Assembly: GCF_024171695.1 (NCBI RefSeq)
Contig: NZ_JAMTCF010000025.1
Location: 1 to 64,000, forward strand
Length of the DNA stretch: 64,000 nucleotides
Origin: Actinosynnema pretiosum
GTDB lineage: Bacteria > Actinomycetota > Actinomycetes > Mycobacteriales > Pseudonocardiaceae
Reading direction: 5' to 3'
Position numbers and translations under genes: made by a program. The notes under the pieces are model-generated. The model saw only the letters and a program-made list of their open reading frames with translations. It did not search any database and was not told where the DNA came from. Below are positions 1-7,579 of the stretch, in pieces. Positions within the stretch are counted from its first letter, which is position 1; each line of letters begins with the position of its first letter.

Positions 1-288
1 GCCGCTCTCCGGATCACCCAGTACTTCCGTCACCATCGCCCGCAGGTCGTCACGGACGCCGTCCTCGTCCCAGGCGTAGAAGTTCAGCAACCGCTGCATC
101 CGCTCAGGCCCCGACTGTCCGGTCGCCTCCGCCAGGGCCCATCCGTTCTTACGCTCCACTTCGGACAATAATCCTCTTACGTGGCAACGCATCTGACGTC
201 TCGACTCCACACGCGGGAACCTGGCCGCGAAACCGACCACAAACGCGTCGAACCCCGCCGACCACGACCACACGTCCTCGACCACCAT
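1..288 (-). CDS. IS701-type transposase, N-terminal 96 residues (runs off the window)
   Basis: The minus-strand frame is open from an ATG at 286-288 to the window edge and reads MVVEDVWSWSAGFDAF, then RFPRVESRRQMRCHV, then EVERKNGWALAEATG and RMQRLLNFYAWDEDGVRDDL. This RF.R.E.R..., VERKNGW.LAEA and QRLLN..WD.D.VRDDLR pattern is the N-terminal signature of IS701-family DDE transposases. The catalytic DDE part would lie left of the window, so it cannot be told whether the gene is intact. It sits beside an AT-rich spacer in an otherwise very GC-rich region, as expected at the edge of an insertion. Terminal inverted repeats cannot be defined because only one end is visible. Confidence 0.75.
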   Translation of the reverse strand, partial: MVVEDVWSWSAGFDAFVVGFAARFPRVESRRQMRCHVRGLLSEVERKNGWALAEATGQSGPERMQRLLNFYAWDEDGVRDDLRAMVTEVLGDPESG

Positions 289-320
289 CAAGACGGTATA
301 CCCGCCCCTGGTCAATAAAT

Positions 321-334
321 AACAACCTGTTGTT
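321..334. promoter_or_regulatory. AT-rich palindrome between transposase and arabinosidase
   Basis: AACAAC-CT-GTTGTT is a perfect 6-bp inverted repeat inside an AT-rich stretch (about 311-350) that contrasts sharply with the surrounding GC content. It lies 33 bases upstream of the transposase start. It could be an operator or part of an insertion-sequence end. The sequence alone does not decide. Confidence 0.35.
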
Positions 335-351
335 GTCGTATTAAGCTTTTC

Positions 352-378
352 CCCTCACCCTCACCCTCACCCTCACCC
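352..378. repeat. Hexanucleotide repeat (CCCTCA)4 over the arabinosidase stop
   Basis: Four exact CCCTCA units (352-375) plus a partial fifth. Read on the coding minus strand they are (GGGTGA)4, and the first TGA is the stop codon of the arabinofuranosidase. Because the unit is six bases, every further TGA is in the same frame, giving four consecutive in-frame stops. Confidence 0.8.
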
Positions 379-1863
379 ACCCCCACCCAACCGAACCACC
401 CCCCACGAAACCGGCGGCAGCACAACCCTCACCGCCGTCCCGTCCCGCTCAACCTCCAACCCCCTGGGCTTCACCCTCTCCGGTTGCACAGCCGTGTTGA
501 TCGCCCCGCTGTCCTCGTCCCCCAGCACCCAGGCCTCGACAACCCCCCGCTCCCCACCCTCGAACCCCACCTCGACCGACTCGTGCCGATGCCGGTTGAC
601 CAGGAACACCACCACCTCCTCCCCCTCCCTCGTCACCACCGCGTCCACCACCGGAACCTCCCCGAACCGCCCGGTGTCCTGCACCGGCCCGTCCACGAAA
701 GTCCGCAGCACGTCCCCCCGCGCCAACCTCGACGTCAACGCGAACGGGTAGAACGTCGTCTGCCGCCAAGCCGCCGAGTCCGGCTCGCACCGAATGGGCG
801 CGATCACGTTCACCAACTGCGCCTGGCAGGCCACCGCCACCCGATCCGTGTGCCGCAGCAACGAGATCAGCAGGTTCCCCACCACCACCGCGTCAGCCAC
901 GTCGTACGTGTCCTCGATCAGCTTCGGCGCCGTCCGCCACTCCAACGTCCGCGACGCCTCGAAATCCTTGATCGACCACACGTTCCACTCGTCGAACGAA
1001 ATCCCGATCCTCTTCGGGTCCTTCAACTTCGCCCCAACAGCATCAGCCGTGGCGACAACACTCCCGATGAACCGGTCCATGTCCTCGGCCGACGCCAAAA
1101 AACTATCCACATCCCCGTCCAGCACCTCGTAATACGCGTGGCACGAGATGTGGTCCACCTGCGAGTACGCCGCCTCCAACACCACCCCCTCCCAGTGCCC
1201 GAACGTCGGCATCCCGGAGTTGGAACTCCCGCACGCCACCAGCTCCAGGTCCGGCTCGGCCTGCCGCAGCGCCCGCCCCGTCTCCGCCGCCAGCCGCCCG
1301 TACTCCTCCGCCGTCTTGTGCCCCAGCTGCCACGGCCCGTCCATCTCGTTCCCCAAGCACCACAACGAGATCCCGTGCGGCTCAGCGCTCCCGTTCGCCA
1401 CCCGCAGGTCCGACAGCGCCGTCCCCGAACCATGATTCGCGTACTCGTGCACGTCCAGCGCCTCGGCCACCCCCCGTGTCCCGAGGTTGACCGCGTACAT
1501 CACCTCGACCTCGGCCTTCCGCGCCCACCGCACGAACTCGTCCAGCCCGACCTCGTTGCTCTCGATGCTCCGCCACGCCAGGTCCCGCCGCACCGGCCTC
1601 CGCTCGCGCGGCCCGACCCCGTCCTCCCACCGGTACCCCGACACGAAGTTCCCACCGGGGTACCGGACCACCGACACCCCCATCTCGCGGGTCAGCTCCA
1701 GCACGTCCCGCCGGAACCCCTCCTCATCCGCGCTCGGGTGCCCCGGCTCGTAGATCCCCCCGTACACGCACCGCCCGAGGTGCTCCACGAACGACCCGAA
1801 CAGCCTCCTCCGAACCGCCCCGACCACGTCGTCGCCCCGGAACGACACAACAGCCCTCAGCAC
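373..1863 (-). CDS. GH51 alpha-L-arabinofuranosidase
   Basis: Predicted to release terminal arabinofuranose from arabino-oligosaccharides imported by the adjacent transporter. No signal peptide is visible, so it should act in the cytoplasm. The GTG start at 1863 gives 496 residues, the usual GH51 length, and is preceded by GGGGAG nine bases upstream. Longer in-frame extensions only run back over the permease gene. GH51 hallmarks: MGVSVVRYPGGNFVSGYRWEDG near residues 61-82, the acid/base Glu in WCLGNEMDGP (E173), and the nucleophile Glu in ISFDEWNVW (E292). It is the last gene of a four-gene transcript and starts 15 bases after the permease stop. Control is probably through the divergent LacI gene. 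Alternative substrates such as arabinan fragments are possible. Confidence 0.93.
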   Translation of the reverse strand: MLRAVVSFRGDDVVGAVRRRLFGSFVEHLGRCVYGGIYEPGHPSADEEGFRRDVLELTREMGVSVVRYPGGNFVSGYRWEDGVGPRERRPVRRDLAWRSIESNEVGLDEFVRWARKAEVEVMYAVNLGTRGVAEALDVHEYANHGSGTALSDLRVANGSAEPHGISLWCLGNEMDGPWQLGHKTAEEYGRLAAETGRALRQAEPDLELVACGSSNSGMPTFGHWEGVVLEAAYSQVDHISCHAYYEVLDGDVDSFLASAEDMDRFIGSVVATADAVGAKLKDPKRIGISFDEWNVWSIKDFEASRTLEWRTAPKLIEDTYDVADAVVVGNLLISLLRHTDRVAVACQAQLVNVIAPIRCEPDSAAWRQTTFYPFALTSRLARGDVLRTFVDGPVQDTGRFGEVPVVDAVVTREGEEVVVFLVNRHRHESVEVGFEGGERGVVEAWVLGDEDSGAINTAVQPERVKPRGLEVERDGTAVRVVLPPVSWGVVRLGGGG

Positions 1864-1877
1864 AACCAACCGCTCCC

Positions 1878-2747
1878 CTACTTCAACGCGCCGGTGCTCG
1901 CACCGCTGCGCCAGAACCGCTGCAGCAGGACGAAAGCCGTGATGAGCGGGACGACCGCGAACAGCGCCCCGGTGATGACGAGGTTGAACAGCATCCTGGT
2001 CCCGGCTTCCTGCTGCGCGGTGTTGAACCAGGTCGTGAGCCCGACCGTGAGCGGGTACAGGTCGCTGTCGCTGAGCATGACCAGCGGCAGGAAGTAGTTG
2101 TTCCAGGTTGCCACGAGCGTGAACAGGAAGACCGTCACCAGCGCGGGCCTGACCACCGGCAGCACCACCCGCCAGAAGATCAGCGCCTCCCCGGCCCGGT
2201 CGACCCGAGCCGCGTCGACCAGCTCCTCCGGCACGCTCTGCGCGATGTACACCCGCATCAGGTAAGCGCCGAACGGGTGCAGCAACGACGGCAGGATCAC
2301 CGCCCACCGGGTGTTCACCAGCTCCAGCTCGGCCAGGATCAGGTACGTCGGCAGCACCAGCGCCGTGGCGGGCACCATCACCATCCCCAGCAACCCGGTC
2401 TCGAACAACTTCTTGCCGGGAAAGGAGAACCGCGCCAGCCCGTACCCCGCCAGCGCCGCCAGCGCCGTCGCGCCGACCGCGCTCGCGCCCGAGTAGACCG
2501 CCGTGTTCAGCAACCACTTCCCGTACGCCCCGCCGTCCTCCCGGAACAACAACCCCACGTTCTCCACGAGGTTGAACTCCGCGAACCACAGCGCCGGGCT
2601 GGACAGCAGATCCGGCTGGCTCTTGGTCGCCGCCACGACGACCCACAACAACGGCACCAGGAAGTACAGCACCCCAGCGCCCATCAGCAGGTTCGGCACC
2701 AGGTTCGCCCCGAGGCCCGCCCGCCGCACCGCAGAGGTCCGCCTCAC
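1878..2747 (-). CDS. Carbohydrate ABC transporter permease, MalG type
   Basis: Inner-membrane subunit of a sugar importer, 289 residues. The GTG start at 2747 overlaps the TGA of the upstream permease (GTGA), so translation is probably coupled. About six hydrophobic segments are visible, starting with LLMGAGVLYFLVPLLWVVVA. The ABC-contact EAA loop reads DAARVDRAGEALIFWRVVLP, close to the family pattern. The C-terminus is short and basic, as in MalG-like permeases. Its partner is the MalF-type permease just upstream. No ATPase gene lies in the unit, so a shared MsiK-type ATPase elsewhere is likely, as is usual for actinomycete sugar importers. Confidence 0.92.
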   Translation of the reverse strand: MRRTSAVRRAGLGANLVPNLLMGAGVLYFLVPLLWVVVAATKSQPDLLSSPALWFAEFNLVENVGLLFREDGGAYGKWLLNTAVYSGASAVGATALAALAGYGLARFSFPGKKLFETGLLGMVMVPATALVLPTYLILAELELVNTRWAVILPSLLHPFGAYLMRVYIAQSVPEELVDAARVDRAGEALIFWRVVLPVVRPALVTVFLFTLVATWNNYFLPLVMLSDSDLYPLTVGLTTWFNTAQQEAGTRMLFNLVITGALFAVVPLITAFVLLQRFWRSGASTGALK

Positions 2748-3655
2748 GCCCGCGACCTCCACCGGTTGACCAGCACCGCCCCGTAGGACACCACGAACAC
2801 CGCGAACCCGAGCACGAACGAGATCGCCGCCGAGTAGTGGAAGTCCGAGTACGCGAACGCCTGGTTGTAGGCGTACAGGTTCGGCGTGTACCCACCCGAC
2901 ACCTGCGGCGCGAACCGGGCCATCACGTACGGCTCGGTGAAGAACTGCATCGTCCCGATCACCGTGAACACCGCGGCCAGCGCGATCGCCCCCCGGATCG
3001 CCGGGACCTTCACCCGCAGCGCCACCTGCACCGGCGACGCCCCGTCCACCACCGCCGCCTCGTACACCTCGCGCGGAACCCCTTGCAGCGCCGAGTAGAG
3101 AACGATCATGTTGTACCCGGTCCACGCCCAGGTCACGATGTTCCCCAGCGACACAAGCAACAACCCCGGCCCGAAGAAGTCCAGCGGCTCGCCCCCCACC
3201 ACCACCGGCAGGTCAGCGAACGGCCCGAACGTCCTGCTGTACAGGAACCCCCACATCAGCGCGCCCACCACCGCGGGCACCGCGTAGGGCATGAACGCCA
3301 CCAGCCGGAACACCTTGGCCACCCGCCCCGACACCGCGTCCAGCAACAACGCGCCCAGCAGCGCCAGCCCCAGCATGACCGGGATCTGCACCAGCCCGAA
3401 CCCGACCACGCGCAGCGCGCCGTCGAGCAGCACCGGGTCGGTGAACGCCCTGACGTAGTTGTCCAGCCCGCTGAACCGCGTCCCCAGCGCCAGGCTCCGC
3501 GTCGACAGGCTCAACCAGAACGCGTAGGCCAGCGGCGCCACCAAGAAGACCAGCACCACCACGAAGAACGGCAGCACGAACAACATCCCGGCGACCGGGT
3601 GCGCCGCGCCACCCCACCTCCGCCGCGGCGCCTTCCCGCCTACCGAACCGGTCAC
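2744..3655 (-). CDS. Carbohydrate ABC transporter permease, MalF type
   Basis: 303-residue inner-membrane permease. The GTG start at 3655 overlaps the stop of the binding-protein gene (GTGA). The cytoplasmic N-terminus is Arg-rich (GGKAPRRRWGG) and is followed by a long first membrane helix (GMLFVLPFFVVVLVFLVAP). The EAA loop EVYEAAVVDGASPVQVALRV is typical of sugar permeases. It forms the heterodimeric channel with the MalG-type partner downstream. Its place between the binding protein and the GH51 enzyme points to uptake of arabinose-containing oligosaccharides, an inference from neighbours rather than from the permease itself. Confidence 0.92.
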   Translation of the reverse strand: MTGSVGGKAPRRRWGGAAHPVAGMLFVLPFFVVVLVFLVAPLAYAFWLSLSTRSLALGTRFSGLDNYVRAFTDPVLLDGALRVVGFGLVQIPVMLGLALLGALLLDAVSGRVAKVFRLVAFMPYAVPAVVGALMWGFLYSRTFGPFADLPVVVGGEPLDFFGPGLLLVSLGNIVTWAWTGYNMIVLYSALQGVPREVYEAAVVDGASPVQVALRVKVPAIRGAIALAAVFTVIGTMQFFTEPYVMARFAPQVSGGYTPNLYAYNQAFAYSDFHYSAAISFVLGFAVFVVSYGAVLVNRWRSRA

Positions 3656-4971
3656 CGCGTCACCTTGAAGCCCTGCTTCTCCGCGTACGCGACGACGTTC
3701 TTCTCCGTCTCCGACAGCACCTCGCTCCACGGCCGCGTCCCCGCCATGGCCTCCGCGCTGCGGTCGTTCAGGTCACCGAACACGAAGTCCTGGAACGGCG
3801 TGTACTGGAACTCGCCCAGCTTGTCCGACACCGGCACGAAGATCTCGTTCACCTTCTGCCCGGCGAAGAAGTCGTACGCCTTCCCGGTGAACTCCGCGCT
3901 CGCCGCGACCTCCTTCACCAGCGGGTACAGGAACGCCTTGTTCAACCCGATGTCCCAGGCGGCCTCGGACTTCCCGAACAGCTCGCGCGCCACCTTCGTC
4001 GCGGCCTCCGCGTTGCGCGCCTGCTTGGTGACCGTGAACGTCGACCCGCCCCAGTCCCCCTGCTCGTCCTCGCCCGCGTTCCACTGCGGCATGGGCGCGA
4101 CGGCCCACTTCCCCGCCGTGTTCTTGAGCGACCCGGCCACGTACCCCGGCGTCCACCCGGCGGCGGCCCAGGTCCAGTACTTCCCGGAGTCCAGCGCGGC
4201 CGTGGCGTCCGCCGTGAAGAACGGGTCCTTCGCCATCAGCCCGCGCGACACCAGGTCCCCGTAGAACTCCACCACCTTCACGCACTCCGGGCTGGTCAGG
4301 CTGATCCGCACCTGGTCGCGGGCCTGCGCCTGCGAGTACCCGTACGGACGGCACCCGGCCTGCCACATCAACCCGTTGATCCACCCGCCGTCGCTGCCGA
4401 AGCTCGCGATGTGGCCGTCCGGGTCGACCTGCTTGATCCGCTCGGCCGCGACCCGGTACTCGTCCCAGGTCTTCGGCACCGGGATGCCGTTCTGCTCGAA
4501 CAGGTCCTTCCGGTACATCAGCGCCATCGGCCCGCCGTCCACCGGGATCGCGTAGACCTTGTCCCCGTCGGTGGCCTGGCTCCACGCCCAGTCGGCGTAC
4601 AGCTCCTCGTCCTCGTTCGCGCCGTGCTCGCCCATGTCGGCGAGGGCGTCGAGGATGATGAACGTCGGGATCTGCTGGAACTCGACCTGAGCGACGTCCG
4701 GCGCGCCCTTGCCCGCCGTGAACGCCGTCTTGAGCTTGGCGTACTGGTCGGGCCCCGTGCCGACGTTGGTCCAGTCCACCTGGATGTCGTCGTGCGAGGC
4801 GTTGAAGGCGTCCACAACGCCCTTGAACTCGGGGTACCACGCCCACACGGAGACGTGGATCTTGCCGTCCGGGCCCGGTCCGCCGTCATCGCTCCCGCAG
4901 GCCGTGACGGCCGTTGCGGTGAGGAGGGCGGCGGCGAGCAGCGATGCGGTCTTGAACGGGCTTCCGCGCAT
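3652..4971 (-). CDS. Sugar ABC transporter substrate-binding lipoprotein
   Basis: 439 residues. Begins MRGSPFKTASLLAAALLTATAVTACGS, a lipoprotein signal with lipobox VTAC, so the mature protein should be anchored outside the membrane. The body matches family 1 extracellular solute-binding proteins (VSVWAWYPEFKGVVDAFNASH near the start, WDEYRVAAERIKQ, GGSTFTVTKQA). The ATG at 4971 is preceded by AGAAAGG seven bases upstream. First gene of the uptake unit, divergent from the LacI regulator, with candidate operators in the shared 218-base gap. Substrate is inferred from the GH51 gene in the same transcript. Confidence 0.93.
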   Translation of the reverse strand: MRGSPFKTASLLAAALLTATAVTACGSDDGGPGPDGKIHVSVWAWYPEFKGVVDAFNASHDDIQVDWTNVGTGPDQYAKLKTAFTAGKGAPDVAQVEFQQIPTFIILDALADMGEHGANEDEELYADWAWSQATDGDKVYAIPVDGGPMALMYRKDLFEQNGIPVPKTWDEYRVAAERIKQVDPDGHIASFGSDGGWINGLMWQAGCRPYGYSQAQARDQVRISLTSPECVKVVEFYGDLVSRGLMAKDPFFTADATAALDSGKYWTWAAAGWTPGYVAGSLKNTAGKWAVAPMPQWNAGEDEQGDWGGSTFTVTKQARNAEAATKVARELFGKSEAAWDIGLNKAFLYPLVKEVAASAEFTGKAYDFFAGQKVNEIFVPVSDKLGEFQYTPFQDFVFGDLNDRSAEAMAGTRPWSEVLSETEKNVVAYAEKQGFKVTR

Positions 4972-5013
4972 GGCAGCGCCTTTCTGTCACCAGGGCGGCG
5001 GTGTGCAGGAGGT

Positions 5014-5069
5014 ACGTCTTGCTGCGCTGCAAAGCAGCATGGTGCTCGCTCTGCCGCGCTGCAAGACGT
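5014..5069. promoter_or_regulatory. Candidate LacI-type operators between binding protein and regulator
   Basis: Two related sites share GCGCTGCAA (5024-5032 and 5056-5064). The first lies in the near-palindrome TTGCTGCGCTGCAA (5019-5032), which has the central CG expected for LacI-family operators. The outer arms ACGTCTTGC (5014-5022) and GCAAGACGT (5061-5069) are perfectly inverted, so the two sites face each other. The placement between divergent genes fits repression of the transporter and possibly of the regulator itself. Confidence 0.5.
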
Positions 5070-5189
5070 CACGCGGACGAAATAAAGCCGCTACGGACGT
5101 GCGCAGTGTCGTGGACGGGGTTGTCGCCGGGACTCGCGCGGAGCACACTCGGTCACCGGTTGCGAGCGGTTGCGATCACGAGGAGTGAG

Positions 5190-6224
5190 ATGCGCGAGGC
5201 CACCCTGCGCGACGTCGCCCGGCTCGCCGGGGTGTCGCCGAGGACCGTGTCGAACGTGGTGAACGGCTACGCGCCGGTCACCGAGGCCACCCGCGCGAAG
5301 GTGGAGAAGGCGATCGCGGAGCTGGACTACCGGCCGAACGTGGTGGCGCGGAACCTGGCGCGCGGGCGGTCGGGTCAGATCGCGGTCGTGGTGCCGTACC
5401 TGGACACGCCGTACTTCTCCGAACTGCTCCAGGGCATCATCCCGAGGGCGCGCGCGGGCGGGTACAACGTGCTGATCGACCAGACCGACGGCGACCCGGA
5501 GCACGAGCGCGAGCTGATCCGCAGGCGCGCGCGGGGCTTCGCGTTCGACGGCCTGATCTTCAGCCCGCTCGGCCTGGCGCAGCGCGACCTCGCCGACGCC
5601 GACCCGACGCTGCCGCTGGTGGTGCTGGGCGAGCGGTCGGCGGCGGGTTCGTTCGACCACGTGGGCATCGACGACGTGGCGGCCTCGCGGGAGGCCACCG
5701 CGCACCTGATCTCGTTGGGGCGCAAGCGGATCGCCGCGATAGGCGACCAGCCCTACCCGACCGGGGAGGCCGCGCAGCTGCGCACCACCGGGTTCAGGCA
5801 GGCGCACCTGGACGCCGCGCTGGAGGTGGACGAGGCGCTGGTGATCGGCACGCCGAGGTTCAACCGGGCCGACGGCGCGGGCGCGATGCGCCGCCTGCTG
5901 AACCGCTCGGACCCGCCGGACGCGGTGTTCTGCTACAGCGACCTGGTGGCGCTGGGGGCGCTGCACGCGGCGCTGGAGCGCGGGGTGCGGGTGCCGGAGG
6001 ACGTGGCGCTGATCGGGTACGACGACATCGAGGAGGGGCGGTACTCGAACCCGACGATCAGCACGGTGTCGCCGGACAAGGAGGCGATCGCGGCGACGGC
6101 GGTGGAGCGGCTGCTGATGCGGATCGGGCTGGGGCGGGGGACGGAGGACGTCGCGGGGGTGGAGGTGCGGGCGGCGCACCGGTTGGTGGCGCGGGAGAGC
6201 ACGCTGGGGCGGGCGGTCGGGTAG
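5190..6224 (+). CDS. LacI-family transcriptional regulator of the arabinoside unit
   Basis: 344 residues. The ATG at 5190 puts the HTH directly at the N-terminus (LRDVARLAGVSPRTVSNVVNG, residues 6-26), as expected for LacI proteins. AGGAG lies four bases upstream. The hinge-helix region YRPNVVARNLARGRS precedes a periplasmic-binding-type effector domain (IAVVVPYLDTPYFSELLQGI to the C-terminus). Divergent from the binding protein/permease/GH51 transcript, so very likely its local repressor, with an arabinose-containing sugar as inducer. The effector is inferred only from the neighbourhood. Confidence 0.92.
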   Translation: MREATLRDVARLAGVSPRTVSNVVNGYAPVTEATRAKVEKAIAELDYRPNVVARNLARGRSGQIAVVVPYLDTPYFSELLQGIIPRARAGGYNVLIDQTDGDPEHERELIRRRARGFAFDGLIFSPLGLAQRDLADADPTLPLVVLGERSAAGSFDHVGIDDVAASREATAHLISLGRKRIAAIGDQPYPTGEAAQLRTTGFRQAHLDAALEVDEALVIGTPRFNRADGAGAMRRLLNRSDPPDAVFCYSDLVALGALHAALERGVRVPEDVALIGYDDIEEGRYSNPTISTVSPDKEAIAATAVERLLMRIGLGRGTEDVAGVEVRAAHRLVARESTLGRAVG

Positions 6225-6234
6225 ACCGCCCGCC
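6208..6234. terminator. Bidirectional hairpin between convergent genes
   Basis: GGCGGGCGGT (6208-6217) and ACCGCCCGCC (6225-6234) form a perfect 10-bp stem with a 7-base loop that overlaps the regulator's stop codon. The next gene converges at 6240. Confidence 0.6.
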
Positions 6235-6239
6235 GCCGG

Positions 6240-7481
6240 TCAGAAGGGGACACCCAGTTCTCGCACTTCCCTGCTGCCCTTGGGGATGGCGCGCACCCAG
6301 GCGCGGATGAAGGAACGCGCGGCGAGCCGGGCCTCGGCCTCGGCCAGCCCCGGTTCCGGGGAGCTGTTGCGCCGACCTCGGCTCGCCAGGCCCGTGGTCG
6401 GCTCGACGACCAGCGCGCTGCCGGGGGTGAGGCTGTCGTACGTGTTCGCGACCGAGAGGAGCCCGGTGAGGTGCCACGGGAGGTGGTCCCGCTCCTCGAC
6501 GTCGGCCCGGTAGCGGACCAGGCCCCCGGTCCCGGCGTAGAGGCGGTCCCAGGCCAGCGAGGCGAGGCCGGGATCGAGGTCCTGCGGGGCGAAGCGCGGG
6601 CTGAGGAAGCGGCTCAGGTGGGTGTTCTCGCTCTCCGCGATGGAGCCGAGCAGCTCGACCACGGAGATCCTCTGGTCGAGGACCACGTCGTGGTAGGACT
6701 CGGGCAGCTCGTCCAACTGCCGCTTGACGTCCAGTTCCTCGTAGGCCTTGAGGGCCTGGTCCGCGCTGTACCGGTGCCGGTTCAGCAGGGTCGGGGTGGC
6801 GTGCCAGATCAGGTCGTCGACCCAGGAGACGTAGGTGTCCGCGCCATCGGTCAGGCCACCTCCGACCAGCTCGCCCGCAGGCAGGCTCGCGCGCAGGTGG
6901 CGGCGAGCCCGGTCGAGGTCCGCCAGGTGCTCAGGGGGGAGCAGGGCCATCTGCACCCGCCGCCTGTGCAGGCTCGGGTCGTTGACGTCCACGAACCACT
7001 CGGTGGCCGGGATGCGCTCGGTGTTGTCGAACAGCAGGTTGACGAAGATGTTGTTGCCCGCCGTGTCCTTGTGGAACGACGGCTGCGCGGCCTTCCCCAA
7101 CCGGTCCGGGTAGTAGTTCACGTCGATGGCGACGAGGTGTCCGCCGTCGGTGTACCAGGGCTGCTTCCGGAGGTAGTCCCACTGCCCGTTGGCGTTCATG
7201 AGAGCGCCCAGCAGCATGGAGATCGCCCCGGCCAGCGGGGGGTCGACCTCGCGCGGGGAGTCGATCGCCGACTTCTCCGCACCGTCCACCTCGCCGTGCG
7301 CGTGGTAGGAGGTGAACAGGCGCCACACATCTCCCTCAGAGGCGGGGTCAACCGGGAAGGTCTTGTGCAGCGTGGCCGCGATGGTTCTCCACCGGCTCGC
7401 GTATCCCGGTAAGAGGTCGTCCAGCGATCCCGATCTCATCCGCAGCGCGGCCAGCTCCGGCGGGGGCGTCGATTGCGTCAT
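6240..7481 (-). CDS. Hypothetical protein, possibly an Fe(II)/2-oxoglutarate oxygenase
   Basis: 413 residues from the ATG at 7481; a start about 12 codons upstream (MVRRAGRAGK) is also open and neither has a strong ribosome site. No firm family is recognised. Features that resemble a cupin-fold oxygenase are an H-x-D motif in QPSFHKDTAGNNIFVNLLF and a later WHATPTLLNRHRYS segment, which could supply the distal His and the Arg that binds 2-oxoglutarate. The rest is charged and soluble, with no signal peptide or membrane segment. It is convergent with the LacI gene and separated from the upstream membrane glycosyltransferase by a strong terminator, so it is probably transcribed alone. The oxygenase idea is tentative. 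Confidence 0.5.
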   Translation of the reverse strand: MTQSTPPPELAALRMRSGSLDDLLPGYASRWRTIAATLHKTFPVDPASEGDVWRLFTSYHAHGEVDGAEKSAIDSPREVDPPLAGAISMLLGALMNANGQWDYLRKQPWYTDGGHLVAIDVNYYPDRLGKAAQPSFHKDTAGNNIFVNLLFDNTERIPATEWFVDVNDPSLHRRRVQMALLPPEHLADLDRARRHLRASLPAGELVGGGLTDGADTYVSWVDDLIWHATPTLLNRHRYSADQALKAYEELDVKRQLDELPESYHDVVLDQRISVVELLGSIAESENTHLSRFLSPRFAPQDLDPGLASLAWDRLYAGTGGLVRYRADVEERDHLPWHLTGLLSVANTYDSLTPGSALVVEPTTGLASRGRRNSSPEPGLAEAEARLAARSFIRAWVRAIPKGSREVRELGVPF

Positions 7482-7536
7482 CAGGCATTTTCCCGCCCGC
7501 CCGGCCCGCCGGACCATGAGCAGTTCAACGCAGGAA

Positions 7537-7569
7537 ACCGGGGCGGACCGCAAGTCGGTCCGCCCCGGT
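7537..7569 (-). terminator. Rho-independent-type hairpin after the PMT-type glycosyltransferase
   Basis: ACCGGGGCGGACCG (7537-7550) pairs perfectly with CGGTCCGCCCCGGT (7556-7569) around a 5-base loop, 11 bases past the stop codon of the minus-strand glycosyltransferase gene. Confidence 0.75.
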
Positions 7570-7579
7570 CCACCGTGGA

